A stretch of DNA of 64,000 nucleotides, from positions 62,001 through 126,000 of the forward strand of contig NZ_FCNV02000013.1 of assembly GCF_001544615.1 (NCBI RefSeq), given 5' to 3'. The notes under the pieces were generated by a model, which did not search any database, was not told where the DNA came from, and saw only the letters and a program-made list of their open reading frames with translations. Positions 9,928-18,236 of the stretch are shown here, in pieces (within the stretch, counting starts at the first letter, position 1; every line of letters begins with the position of its first letter). The DNA comes from Caballeronia concitans. Lineage in GTDB: Bacteria > Pseudomonadota > Gammaproteobacteria > Burkholderiales > Burkholderiaceae. The translations under genes were made by a program, and so were the position numbers.

Positions 9928-11238
9928 CTAGAACGCGTAGTACGGTCCATTGCCCGCGGGCGTGGCGCGTCCTTCCAGCGCGGTGAACACGCGCCTGCCG
10001 TAGAAGAACGGCAATCCCCAGTCGAAGAAACCGTTCGCGGGCCCGGCCAGATTGTTGAACGCGTAATTGCCGCTCGCGAATAGCGCCGTCGATTTCGCGA
10101 CGCTGAACGAAACGTCCGCGGTGACGCCTGTCGTCGAGCTGAGCGTCGCGCTCAACGCCTGCGTCGTCGCGGGGCAAAACCACACGCCGCATGCCGTGAG
10201 CGTCGCCGATGGAAAGAACAGGCCGTTCGATCCGCTGTCGATGAAGCTCGATCCGTACTGGCTGCCGGAGAAGCTCGTCGAGACGTAGCCGGTGACCGAG
10301 TTCGACTTCAGCACGGTTGCGTCGCCGAGCACATTGTTTGCCTGCGATCCGATGCCGAAGGTCATCGTTCCCGTCACCGTCGAAGCGCCTTCCGGCGGCA
10401 CCGCCGGCAATTCGATCAGCACGCCGTTGTTGTCGGATGCGAAGCGCGAGACCGGATTCGTCACCTGCTGCGCGACCGCGAGCGCGCTCGCCGAGCAGGC
10501 GCCCGGGGTGCAGCTGTAATACCAGCGCGGCATCGCCGAATTCGCGCAGCCGGCGCCGCAATCGGCGATGAACGGGCCGACGCCCAGGATGCCGTTGCCG
10601 CGCAGCTTCGTGGTGTCGAGCATCGGCAGGCCCGATTGCGCGCAATCGGCGGCCGCGCCGGGCACGGCGGAATCCGCGATCAACTGAACCGACGTCGCGC
10701 TGGCGACCTGACCGGCGAGGCGGACGTCGGCCTGTCGCACCGCGCCCCACGTGTAGCCCGAGCCGAACACCGCGCACTCCGCCATCGCGGTATTGGTCGC
10801 GTTGCCGGCGACGAGCGGCAGCGCCATCGACGGATTCAGCGCCGAAGCGAGAATGCGCAGCCCTTGCGAGCCGGTATCGACCTGAATGTTGTCGATCGTC
10901 TGGCACGTATCGGTGCCGGGAATGCACAGCGTGACGCTCGTTTGCAGCATGTTGCGCGTGCCGCTCGCGATGCCGGCGATGCGGATCGGCTGCACGTTGG
11001 GCGTCGTCGACTGCACGACGACGTTGCTGGCCGGCGCGGGAAGGCTCGCGGTGGAACTCGCGGCGGCGGGAGCGCTTGCTGCCGACGGCGTGCTCGCCGC
11101 CGCCGGCGCGCTGGTTGCCGCCGGCGCGCTGGCGGGCGCGGGGCTGGCGCTGGTGCTCGAACTGCCGCCGCCGCCGCATCCGTGAAGCAGAGTGCAAAGC
11201 GCGACTGCCGAAAGAGAAAGAAGGGCGCGGATCGTCAT
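9928..11238 (-). CDS. DUF3443 lipoprotein with pepsin-like aspartic protease landmarks
   Basis: A 436-residue exported protein. Residues 1-20 are a signal peptide ending in the lipobox LLHGC (lipid-bearing Cys21), followed by an Ala/Ser/Pro linker to about residue 75. I recognise DUF3443 from the sequence style and the DUF2844 neighbour. The folded part carries VDTGSQGLRIL (Asp121) and FIDSGSNGLFF (Asp334), the two active-site motifs of a bilobal aspartic protease. A flap-like FGSGYTWGAV lies at 158-167, GILGVGP at 216-222 and a pepsin-like C-terminal strand GLPFFYGRRVFTALEG near 408. Besides the lipobox, ten cysteines suggest disulfides. The start at 11238 gives a proper signal peptide; upstream in-frame codons do not. 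Activity is inferred, not known to me. Confidence 0.88.
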   Translation of the reverse strand: MTIRALLSLSAVALCTLLHGCGGGGSSSTSASPAPASAPAATSAPAAASTPSAASAPAAASSTASLPAPASNVVVQSTTPNVQPIRIAGIASGTRNMLQTSVTLCIPGTDTCQTIDNIQVDTGSQGLRILASALNPSMALPLVAGNATNTAMAECAVFGSGYTWGAVRQADVRLAGQVASATSVQLIADSAVPGAAADCAQSGLPMLDTTKLRGNGILGVGPFIADCGAGCANSAMPRWYYSCTPGACSASALAVAQQVTNPVSRFASDNNGVLIELPAVPPEGASTVTGTMTFGIGSQANNVLGDATVLKSNSVTGYVSTSFSGSQYGSSFIDSGSNGLFFPSATLTACGVWFCPATTQALSATLSSTTGVTADVSFSVAKSTALFASGNYAFNNLAGPANGFFDWGLPFFYGRRVFTALEGRATPAGNGPYYAF

Positions 11239-11254
11239 GTCTGGTCTCCCGCGC

Positions 11255-11716
11255 TCACTGAATATCCGCAGCCGTGACGCCCGGCGGCAGCGCCGTTGCG
11301 AGCCACGCGCGGCCGCTGAACTCGCGCAGCCGCGTGCGGTTTTCGACGAAGAGATCGCCATCCGCGACGCGCGCCGTGTGCAGGCCCCCATTGCCCGCCG
11401 ATGCGTTCGCGCCATTCCTGAAGCGCTGGAAGTACGCGCCGAGCAGCGTCTGCACGTCGGGCATCGCGGGGCCGCGCCAGGACACGGCGTAGACGGTGCC
11501 GGTCGAATCCACGTACTGCCTCACGACGATGCCGTTCGCATCGGTCGTCTCGCGGTAAGTCGCAAGCCCGCTTTCCGACCGCCGCACGACCGCGCCATCG
11601 GATGCATCCGCTGCGCGCGCTGTCGCGCCGAGTTGTGCGTGGCAAAGCGGACATGCGCCGAGCAATGCGATCATGACGGCCCGAAACAGATACTGAGGAT
11701 GTCTTATGTTCTTCAC
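11255..11716 (-). CDS. DUF2844 exported protein
   Basis: This 153-residue protein has an N-terminal signal peptide (AVMIALLGACPLCHAQ, likely cut after residue 27) and a mature part of about 125 residues with TYRETTDANGIVVRQYVDS and AVSWRGPAMPDVQTLLG, features of DUF2844. It ends 16 bases before the DUF3443 lipoprotein on the same strand, and the two form one transcription unit. No catalytic motif is visible, so it could be a partner, substrate or inhibitor of the DUF3443 protein. A 14-base palindrome lies just upstream. Confidence 0.87.
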   Translation of the reverse strand: MKNIRHPQYLFRAVMIALLGACPLCHAQLGATARAADASDGAVVRRSESGLATYRETTDANGIVVRQYVDSTGTVYAVSWRGPAMPDVQTLLGAYFQRFRNGANASAGNGGLHTARVADGDLFVENRTRLREFSGRAWLATALPPGVTAADIQ

Positions 11717-11736
11717 TGCGTTCCCTCCGACTTTAT

Positions 11737-11750
11737 TAGGAGTGTTCCTA
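11737..11750. promoter_or_regulatory. Palindrome upstream of the DUF2844-DUF3443 genes
   Basis: TAGGA-GTGT-TCCTA is a perfect inverted repeat 21-34 bases upstream of the DUF2844 start codon, in a position to act as an operator. A related sequence (AAGAGTATTCCTA) occurs near 1672-1685. The binding protein is unknown. Confidence 0.35.
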
Positions 11751-12138
11751 TTTTTGAGATCGGATTTTAGGATGAATGCGAGGCCGGGCGATACGGGTAA
11801 GCCAAAGCGGTGAAGAACGCCGTGAGAAGTGAAGATGTGCCTTTAAAACAAGGTGTTGCGCGAACCGGGACGGCATTTCGTCGATTTACGTGAATGTCAT
11901 AAATTGTCAAAGTGCGCGAAAAGCGGTGCAATTATCGATTGAGCGGCGCATGGCGATCGTTGCCGAATCGATCCCAAGCTGCGGCGAGCCAGTCGCCCGT
12001 CATCGACGATTGATCGCGCGCAGCGTTCGGACGCGCGACCCGCCGATGCCTCTTTTTGCACGGCTGTCCGCCGGACCGGTAAAATGCTGGGTTGATCCAC
12101 GGACGAACGCCGTGGCGTAGCGGAAGGACTTTCCAGAC
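11751..12138. other. Intergenic region before bamC
   Basis: About 390 bases between the divergent DUF2844 gene and bamC. It holds a candidate bamC promoter near its right end. I see no gene: the only ORFs are short, Arg/Ser-rich frames with no ribosome site. In many proteobacteria dapA sits directly before bamC; it is absent here. Confidence 0.6.
12056..12085 (+). promoter_or_regulatory. Predicted bamC promoter
   Basis: TTGCAC (12056-12061) and TAAAAT (12080-12085) are 18 bases apart. Transcription would start about 45 bases before the bamC ATG. Confidence 0.55.
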
Positions 12139-13350
12139 ATGACAGATTTTCGTGTGACCAAGCGGGTGGCTGCGCTCTTCACGGTGGCCGGTATCGTGGC
12201 GGGATGCGGCACGTCTTCTCCCACCGCGATCAATTACAAGAGCGACCAGCGCTCGAAGCAGTCGTCGCTCGCCATTCCGCCAAACCTGCTCGACGAAGCG
12301 GGCGATCAGCGTTCGCTGCCGCCGCAAAGCGGGCAGGCATCCCTCTCCGATCTCCAGCAGGTCCGGAAAGTCGCGCCCGATGCGCCGACCGTCGTGCCGC
12401 CCGTCTCGGGCATGCACATCCAGCGTGACGGCGCGGAACGGTGGCTCGTCATCGACGGCAAGGCGCCGGATCAGGTCTGGCCGCAAATCCGCCGTTTCTG
12501 GCAGGAGCAGGGCTTCCTGCTCGTCGTCGATTCGCGCGACAAGGGCGTGATGGAAACGGACTGGAACGAAACGCATCCGCAGATTTCGGACGGCCTGATC
12601 CGCGACACGCTCGCCAAGGCCACCGGCAATTCGTATGTCACGGCCGAGCGCAACAAGTACCGCACGCGTCTCGAAGCGGCGCCTAGCGGCGGCACCTACG
12701 TGTTCATCAGTCAGAAGGGCATGCGCGAGGCGCTGACCGGCATCAACAACGATACGAGCCAGTGGCAGGCGCGCCCCAACGATCCCGCGCTGGAAAACGA
12801 ATACCTGAAGCGGCTGATGTCGTCGCTTGCCTTGGCGGATACGCGGCAGGCGTCGGGCGTCGCCGGCTCGTCGGACGCGGGCGCGCAAGCGGCGAACGCG
12901 AGCGCACAGCCGGCCAAGAGCGGCGATTCGAAAGCCGCCACTGTGGCTGCGCAAAACGCGGCGAACGCAGGCAACAGCGCGATCCGGAACGAATCGGTGC
13001 CGGAGGCGGCATCGGCGCAGTTGACGCTGCCCGAGGCGTATGACCGCGCGTGGCTGCGCGTGGGCATCGCGCTGGATCGCGCGAGCTTCACCGTGGACGA
13101 TCGCGACCGCGCGCGCGGCGTGTATTACGTGCGCTACGTGGATCCGAACGACAAATCGGCGCGCGAACAAGGCTTCTGGAGCCAGGTCTTCCACGGCCGC
13201 AAGGAAATCATCGCGAAACAGTATCAAGTCAACGTCCGCGCGATCACGGAAGCCCAGACGCGCGTTGCTATCGTCAATGACAAGGGCGAAGTCGATTCTT
13301 CACCGCAGGCGCGTCAGATCATGGCGCTGCTCGCCGACCAGATCAGCTAA
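12139..13350 (+). CDS. bamC: Outer-membrane assembly lipoprotein BamC
   Basis: BamC (NlpB) is a lipoprotein subunit of the BAM complex, which inserts beta-barrel proteins in the outer membrane. The 403-residue protein has a signal peptide and lipobox (VAGIVAGC, Cys23), then an unstructured N-terminal stretch that in known BamC binds BamD (INYKSDQRSKQSSLAIPPNL). Two helix-grip domains follow, around residues 90-210 and 290-400, separated by an Ala/Ser-rich linker (about 235-290). Unusually, dapA is not upstream. A terminator follows. Confidence 0.93.
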   Translation: MTDFRVTKRVAALFTVAGIVAGCGTSSPTAINYKSDQRSKQSSLAIPPNLLDEAGDQRSLPPQSGQASLSDLQQVRKVAPDAPTVVPPVSGMHIQRDGAERWLVIDGKAPDQVWPQIRRFWQEQGFLLVVDSRDKGVMETDWNETHPQISDGLIRDTLAKATGNSYVTAERNKYRTRLEAAPSGGTYVFISQKGMREALTGINNDTSQWQARPNDPALENEYLKRLMSSLALADTRQASGVAGSSDAGAQAANASAQPAKSGDSKAATVAAQNAANAGNSAIRNESVPEAASAQLTLPEAYDRAWLRVGIALDRASFTVDDRDRARGVYYVRYVDPNDKSAREQGFWSQVFHGRKEIIAKQYQVNVRAITEAQTRVAIVNDKGEVDSSPQARQIMALLADQIS

Positions 13351-13387
13351 GCCGCTGTTTCTGCAAGCGCAGTTTTCATCGCGTGCA

Positions 13388-13417
13388 AACCGCCTCTTCA
13401 CGAGGCGGTTTTTTTTC
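13388..13417 (+). terminator. Intrinsic terminator of bamC
   Basis: A 9-bp stem (AACCGCCTC / GAGGCGGTT) with a 5-base loop is followed by eight or more T residues. Confidence 0.9.
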
Positions 13418-13555
13418 GACTTGTTTTCCCGCTGCGCGAACTTCTTTTTCGCTTTCTTTTAAAACGCCAGCGGACGCGCGCGATATAAACCGCACACAGA
13501 TATTGCGCTGACAATAGTTTTTATCGCCGAATGTGCGCAATAGCTTATAAAAATT

Positions 13556-13755
13556 GGCGCGCGAACAGTACATTGCGTGCATGGCGAGATTCCTTCGCCG
13601 CACGTAGTTCCGACGATGGCGCAAGCCCGCTTTCACCGTAGTCGACCCAGACAATCAAACAATGGCTCGCCCCCGCGAGCCCCGATGGCCCCGTCGCCTA
13701 TCCTCGTAGGGCGACGGCTTTTGCCCGCGTTTCCAACGAAACGCGGGCTTTTTCT
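13556..13755 (+). ncRNA. Possible small RNA with stacked hairpins
   Basis: The 430-base gap after the bamC terminator contains no convincing ORF but has four consecutive hairpins on the plus strand. They are CGTGC-AT-GGCGA / TCGCC-GCACG at 13576-13604, GGCTCGC / GCGAGCC near 13665-13681, CGTCGCC / GGGCGACG at 13691-13719 followed by CTTTT, and GCCCGCGTTTC / GAAACGCGGGC at 13723-13748 followed by TTTTTC. The last two look like tandem terminators with no upstream gene that needs them. A TATAAA element at 13546-13551 could be a -10 box, but the -35 is poor. It could instead be a leader of the downstream monooxygenase gene. I cannot match it to a known RNA family. Confidence 0.35.
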
Positions 13756-13845
13756 TTATCCGTACGATATGCGTTTCAGGCACGCTTTGCGGCGCGCGTT
13801 TATGCTTCGCTTTTAACCTTTTACTGAAAACAGGGAGAATTGCTC

Positions 13846-14136
13846 ATGCAGGAAGTCGCCGTCGTCGCCATTTTCGTCGCCAAGCCAGGAAAGGAAGAAG
13901 AACTGAGGCAACTGGCGGAAGCCAACGTCGAGCCCACGCGCCAAGAGCGCGGCGCGCTTCAGTACGATCTGCATCGGGATATCAAGGAGCCGCGCCGCTT
14001 TATCTTCGTCGAGCGCTGGGAAAGCGAAGCCGCGCTCGCGGAGCACGGCAAGACGGCGCATATTCAGGCGTTTCGCGCGAAGTCGCCCGAGTTCGTCGAG
14101 CATGGCGAAGTGCACGTCGCGAGCAAGCTGCTCTGA
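13846..14136 (+). CDS. Antibiotic biosynthesis monooxygenase-domain protein (YgiN-like)
   Basis: The 96-residue protein has the single ferredoxin-like ABM domain: VVAIFVAKPGKEEELRQLAE at the N terminus and RFIFVERWESEAALAEHGKT in the middle, typical of putative quinol monooxygenases. These act as dimers, without metal or cofactor in characterised members. GGGAG 8 bases upstream supports ATG 13846. The substrate is unknown. Confidence 0.88.
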   Translation: MQEVAVVAIFVAKPGKEEELRQLAEANVEPTRQERGALQYDLHRDIKEPRRFIFVERWESEAALAEHGKTAHIQAFRAKSPEFVEHGEVHVASKLL

Positions 14137-14170
14137 GCGTGCGGCGCGGGCTGCGCGCCGTCGGGCGTCA

Positions 14171-14431
14171 TCAGTGCGTTGCTTGCGGGACGTCGAGAAT
14201 GAGGATGATGGTCCAGTCCGCCTCGCCGTCATGGTGATACTGACGTTCCGCGACGATAAACGGCTGCTGCTTGCCATCCGGCCCGAGAAAAAGCACGTCG
14301 CCTTCCATCGGCAGACATTCGATCGGCGGCAGCGCCAGAAACGCGTCCTTGTTCGCGTTGCGCGGCATCAGCTTTTCGATCTTGCGCGATGCCGCTTCGG
14401 TCCATTCGATATCGAGCTGGATATTGCTCAT
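14171..14431 (-). CDS. Small hypothetical protein
   Basis: I do not recognise a named family for this 86-residue protein. Starting at 14431 it reads MSNIQLDIEWTEAASRK, then a run of beta-strand-like segments (EGDVLFLGPDGKQQPFIVAE, then DWTIILILDV). It is soluble and mildly acidic, with no signal peptide. It is convergent to the monooxygenase gene and downstream of nothing on its own strand except the small gap from aceB's far end. The regular alternation of hydrophobic residues argues for a real protein. Confidence 0.7.
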   Translation of the reverse strand: MSNIQLDIEWTEAASRKIEKLMPRNANKDAFLALPPIECLPMEGDVLFLGPDGKQQPFIVAERQYHHDGEADWTIILILDVPQATH

Positions 14432-14595
14432 GCTGTCGTTCGCACGGTGAGTGCGCTCCACGGTTGAATCGTTGAAAAAGACGATGCGCAATGTAGCACA
14501 CGCCGTGCTCGTTCCGTGGCACGCGTCGCATGAAAAACGGCTCGCGGGCGTGAACCCGCGGGCCGTTCTTTTCGCCACGCGAACGAATGGCGCGA

Positions 14596-16206
14596 TCAGA
14601 TTTCCTCGTACAGCGGCAGTGTCAGGAATTCGGTGAATTGCTCCGACGTCGACATCGTTTCGAAGATCTTCGCGGCGCGTTCGTACGGCTTCGTGTCGCT
14701 GCCCGAGCCGCCGACGGTCGCCTTCACTTTCTCCAGCTCATCGATGGTGATTTCGCGCACCATCGCCGCCGTGACCTTGCGGCCGTCGGCGAGTTTGCCC
14801 TTCGGCGAGCGAATCCATTGCCACACTTGCGAGCGCGAAATTTCGGCGGTCGCGGCATCTTCCATCAGGTTGTGGATCGGCACGCAGCCGTTGCCCGCGA
14901 GCCACGAGCCGAGATAGTGGATGCCGACGTTCACGTTGTTGCGCAGGCCCGCTTCGGTGATCGGCGCTTCCGGGCGGAAATCGAGCAGATCGTGCGCGGT
15001 CACCAGCACGTCGTCGCGCTGCTTTTCGATCTGATTCGGCTTGTTGCCGAGCACCTTGACGAACTCTTCCATCGCGATCGGCACGAGCCCCGGATGCGCG
15101 ACCCAGCCGCCGTCGTAGCCGTCGGTGGCGTCGCGGGCCTTGTCGGCGCGCACGCCGCCCATCGCCTTGTCGTTCGCGGCGGGATCGTTCTTGATCGGAA
15201 TCAGCGCGGCCATGCCGCCGATTGCCGGCGCATTGCGCTTGTGACACGTCTTCAGCAATTCGAGCGCGTAGGCGCGCATGAAGGGCACGGTCATCGTGAT
15301 TTGCGAGCGGTCCGCGAGGCAGAAGTCCGGGTCGTTCTTGAACTTCTTGATCGCGGAAAAGATGTAATCCCAGCGGCCCGCGTTGAGGCCGGAACTATGC
15401 TCGCGCAGTTCGTAGAGGATTTCGTCCATCTCGAACGCGGCAAGGATTGTTTCGACGAGCACGGTCGCGCGAATCGTGCCGCGCGCAATGCCGATGCCTT
15501 CCTGCGCCGCGACGAAGATATCGTTCCACAGACGCGCTTCGAGATGGCTTTCCATCTTCGGCAGATAGAAGTACGGGCCGCTTCCGCGCGCAATCAGCTC
15601 CTTCGCGTTGTGAAACAGGAACAGCGCGAAATCGAAGATGCCGCCGGAGACGCGCTGGCCATCGACGGTCACATGCTTTTCGTCCAGATGCCAGCCGCGC
15701 GGGCGCACGATCAGCGTCGCGACCTTGTCGTTCAGCTTGTACGACTTGCCGTTTTGCTCGAGCGAAATGGTGCGGCGCACGGCTTCCTTGAGATTGATCT
15801 GGCCGACGATCTGGTTCTCCCAGACCGGCGCGTTCGAATCCTCGAAGTCGGTCATGTAGGAGTCCGCGCCGGAGTTGAGCGCGTTGATGATCATCTTGCG
15901 CTCGACCGGCCCCGTGATCTCCACGCGACGGCATTGCAGGTCCTTCGGCAGCGGCGCGACTTTCCAGTCGCCTTCACGGATGGCCTTCGTCGCTTCGAGA
16001 AAGCCGGGGCGCTCGCCGGCATCGAGCCGCTTCGTGCGCTCGACGCGCGCGGCGAGCAATTCCTGGCGGCGCGGCTCGAACTGACGATGCAGCTTCGCGA
16101 CGAACGCGAGCGCATTGGGCGTGAGGATCGATTCGAAGCCGGGCTGGATATCGGCCGAGATTGCCATGCCTTCGGGAAGCGTGAGCGGATTCGACGATTG
16201 CGTCAT
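14596..16206 (-). CDS. aceB: Malate synthase A
   Basis: This 536-residue enzyme condenses glyoxylate with acetyl-CoA to give malate, the second step of the glyoxylate shunt. Isoform-A landmarks are [17 protein letters not shown] (about 111-127), [11 protein letters not shown] (about 159-169), [15 protein letters not shown] (about 240-254) and GGMAALIP followed by [14 protein letters not shown]. It lies 66 bases downstream of a haloacid dehalogenase gene on the same strand, so the two may share an mRNA. Isocitrate lyase is 3.4 kb away. Confidence 0.96.
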   Translation of the reverse strand: MTQSSNPLTLPEGMAISADIQPGFESILTPNALAFVAKLHRQFEPRRQELLAARVERTKRLDAGERPGFLEATKAIREGDWKVAPLPKDLQCRRVEITGPVERKMIINALNSGADSYMTDFEDSNAPVWENQIVGQINLKEAVRRTISLEQNGKSYKLNDKVATLIVRPRGWHLDEKHVTVDGQRVSGGIFDFALFLFHNAKELIARGSGPYFYLPKMESHLEARLWNDIFVAAQEGIGIARGTIRATVLVETILAAFEMDEILYELREHSSGLNAGRWDYIFSAIKKFKNDPDFCLADRSQITMTVPFMRAYALELLKTCHKRNAPAIGGMAALIPIKNDPAANDKAMGGVRADKARDATDGYDGGWVAHPGLVPIAMEEFVKVLGNKPNQIEKQRDDVLVTAHDLLDFRPEAPITEAGLRNNVNVGIHYLGSWLAGNGCVPIHNLMEDAATAEISRSQVWQWIRSPKGKLADGRKVTAAMVREITIDELEKVKATVGGSGSDTKPYERAAKIFETMSTSEQFTEFLTLPLYEEI

Positions 16207-16272
16207 GTGTTTTCTCCTTGGTCGGTCAGACGGTTTTGCTATTGCAGTTGTACTTTCAATGCGATGTGCGCT

Positions 16273-17019
16273 TCACGCGCCTTCGATGAACACGACGAGC
16301 TCGGTCATGTCGCGTCCGGTTTCATGCGGCGCGACCCCCAAATTCTCGAGAGGCAAAGCCGCGCGATTGATCCAGAACGTCGTGTAGCCGAACCACGTCG
16401 CGCCCGCGACGTCCCATCCGTTCGACGACACGAACACGATCTCCCGCGCCGCCGCGCGCGTTGCGCCGAACGCGCGCGTGCCGAGTTCGTACGCGGCGGC
16501 GGCGGGCTTGTAGGCGCGCACGGAATCGACGGAAAGGACGTGATCGAAGAGGCCCGACATGCCGGCGCTTTTCACGGCGATATCGAGCATCGGCGGATTG
16601 CCGTTCGAGAGGATCGCGAGCGGAATGCCGAAGCGGTCGCGAAGCGCCTTGAGCGCGGGCAGCGCGTCGGGGAACGCCGACAGGCACGCGTATTCGTCCA
16701 TCAGGCGCTTCTCGGCGACGCTCGTCAGCGATGACGCAAGCCCGAGCCGCGCGGCGGCGTGGCGCAGCGCGTCGAGCGTGATGTCCCAGAACGGCGCGTA
16801 ATGACTGCCGGACGGATCGGCGAGCGTGCGCAACTGCGTGTATTCGATCTGCTTCTGACGCCAGAGCTGCGAGAGCGCGTTTCCGTTGCCGGGGAAAAGC
16901 TGCTCGGCGGCCGCGATGACCGAATGGACGTCGAAGAGCGTGCCGTAAGCGTCGAAGATGACTGCGCGGGGAGATGCGGACGAACCGGATGAAGTTGCGT
17001 GTGTCGTTATGGCCGACAT
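16273..17019 (-). CDS. Haloacid dehalogenase, type II
   Basis: The 248-residue HAD-family hydrolase has the nucleophile Asp in VIFDAYGTLFDVHSV (about residue 23), SNGNPP (motif II, about 138), the lysine in RAYKPAAAAYEL (motif III) and VSSNGWDVAGATWFGY (motif IV). The SSNxWD motif and the FWINR tail are typical of L-2-haloacid dehalogenases, which release halide and form a 2-hydroxyacid. It is upstream of aceB and divergent from a LysR gene. The natural substrate is unproven. Confidence 0.92.
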   Translation of the reverse strand: MSAITTHATSSGSSASPRAVIFDAYGTLFDVHSVIAAAEQLFPGNGNALSQLWRQKQIEYTQLRTLADPSGSHYAPFWDITLDALRHAAARLGLASSLTSVAEKRLMDEYACLSAFPDALPALKALRDRFGIPLAILSNGNPPMLDIAVKSAGMSGLFDHVLSVDSVRAYKPAAAAYELGTRAFGATRAAAREIVFVSSNGWDVAGATWFGYTTFWINRAALPLENLGVAPHETGRDMTELVVFIEGA

Positions 17020-17158
17020 AGCCGTGCGCTCCTGGAAGAGGTCAAGGTCGATTCTATTCGTGATCGAACTGATGGAAAAAGCACCGGCGAATCACTTGAT
17101 CTTTTACTTTTTCATACCTAATCTGTGCGCAGACATTCCGTATCGACAAAGAAAACGC

Positions 17159-18064
17159 ATGGATCGGTTCAAACAAATAGAGACGTTCGCGTCCGTCGCG
17201 GCGAAGGGCAGTCTTTCGGCGGCGGCGCAGGCTGAAGGCATCGCGCCGGCCGTGATCGGCAGGCGGCTGGATGCGCTGGAGGAGCGGCTCGGCGTCAAAC
17301 TGCTCGTGCGCACGACGCGCAAGATCACGCTGACGTTCGAAGGGTCGGCGTTTCTCGAAGACTGTCAGCGCATCATCAACGACATGCAGAACGCCGAAGC
17401 GAGCGTGTCGGCGGGCGGCGTGAAGGCGAGCGGGCATCTGCGCGTGTCCGCGCCGGCGGGATTCGGGCGGCGTCATGTCGCACCGCTGGTGCCGAGATTC
17501 ACAACGCTGCATCCGGATGTCTCCGTCAGCCTCGATCTCACCGACCGCATGGTCGATCTCGTCAACGAAGGTTTCGACTGCGCGGTGCGGCTGGGCGAGT
17601 TGCCCGACTCGTCGCTCGTGTCGCTCAAGCTCGGCGAGAACCGGCGCGTGTGCGTGGCCTCGCCTGACTATCTCGCGAGGCGCGGCACGCCTGCGGGGCT
17701 GGCATCGCTCGCGCAACACAATTGCCTGGCGCTGGGGGCATCGGCTAATCAGCAGCGCGGCTGGGTGTTTCAGCAAGACGGCAAGGTCGTGACGATCAAG
17801 GTGTCCGGCACGATGGAATGCTCCGATGGCGCGGTGCTCCATGAATGGTGTCTGGAGGGTCGCGGACTCGCGTGGCGATCGTGGTGGGAAGTGGGCGCGG
17901 ACATCCGCGCGGGACGGCTCGTGAGCGTGCTCGACGACTTCGCCGCACCGGCCGTCGGCATCCACGCGGTGTTTCCACAGCGGCGGCATTTGCCTTTGCG
18001 GGTGCGGCTGTTTCTCGATCTGCTCAAGCATTCCTATCACGCTCCGGAGTATTGGGAAAAGTAG
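17159..18064 (+). CDS. LysR-family transcriptional regulator
   Basis: Starting at the ATG at 17159 the protein is 301 residues: MDRFKQIETFASVAAKGSLS and on through FEGSAFLEDC gives the LysR helix-turn-helix, and HLRVSAPAGFGRRHVAPLVP opens the effector domain. An in-frame extension to 16958 would overlap the divergent dehalogenase gene and is rejected. The divergent layout suggests it controls the dehalogenase-aceB pair, as LysR proteins often regulate the neighbouring divergent gene; this is inference. Confidence 0.93.
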   Translation: MDRFKQIETFASVAAKGSLSAAAQAEGIAPAVIGRRLDALEERLGVKLLVRTTRKITLTFEGSAFLEDCQRIINDMQNAEASVSAGGVKASGHLRVSAPAGFGRRHVAPLVPRFTTLHPDVSVSLDLTDRMVDLVNEGFDCAVRLGELPDSSLVSLKLGENRRVCVASPDYLARRGTPAGLASLAQHNCLALGASANQQRGWVFQQDGKVVTIKVSGTMECSDGAVLHEWCLEGRGLAWRSWWEVGADIRAGRLVSVLDDFAAPAVGIHAVFPQRRHLPLRVRLFLDLLKHSYHAPEYWEK

Positions 18065-18077
18065 GCCGTTCGGCTAG

Positions 18078-18105
18078 TTGATCGCGTGCGGAGTTCTGGT
18101 ACACT
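18078..18105 (+). promoter_or_regulatory. Predicted promoter of the DUF3800 gene or its leader
   Basis: TTGATC (18078-18083) and TACACT (18100-18105) are 16 bases apart. The start of transcription would be near 18112, giving a leader of about 125 bases before the DUF3800 gene. Confidence 0.5.
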
Positions 18106-18180
18106 TTCCTCACGAGTCGGGAGTGTTGACCATCAATCGATGCGCTTGAGCGTTTGTCTCACCTGGCTTGCCTATCTCAG

Positions 18181-18208
18181 AACGGGCTACCTTCGGGTAG
18201 CCCGTTTC
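18181..18208 (+). terminator. Hairpin in the DUF3800 leader (terminator or attenuator)
   Basis: A strong stem (AACGGGCTACC / GGGTAGCCCGTT, loop TTC) is followed by TTCTG, a short U tract. It lies between the predicted promoter at 18078 and the DUF3800 start, so it could stop read-through from the LysR gene, attenuate the DUF3800 gene, or end a roughly 100-base small RNA. Confidence 0.55.
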
Positions 18209-18236
18209 TGTATCAGCGACGTTATTATGGATTCCT

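Noticed and set aside
13556-13755. 6S RNA or tmRNA in the bamC downstream gap
   Set aside because: The hairpins are consecutive, not a long closed rod as in 6S RNA, and there is no tRNA-like end as in tmRNA.
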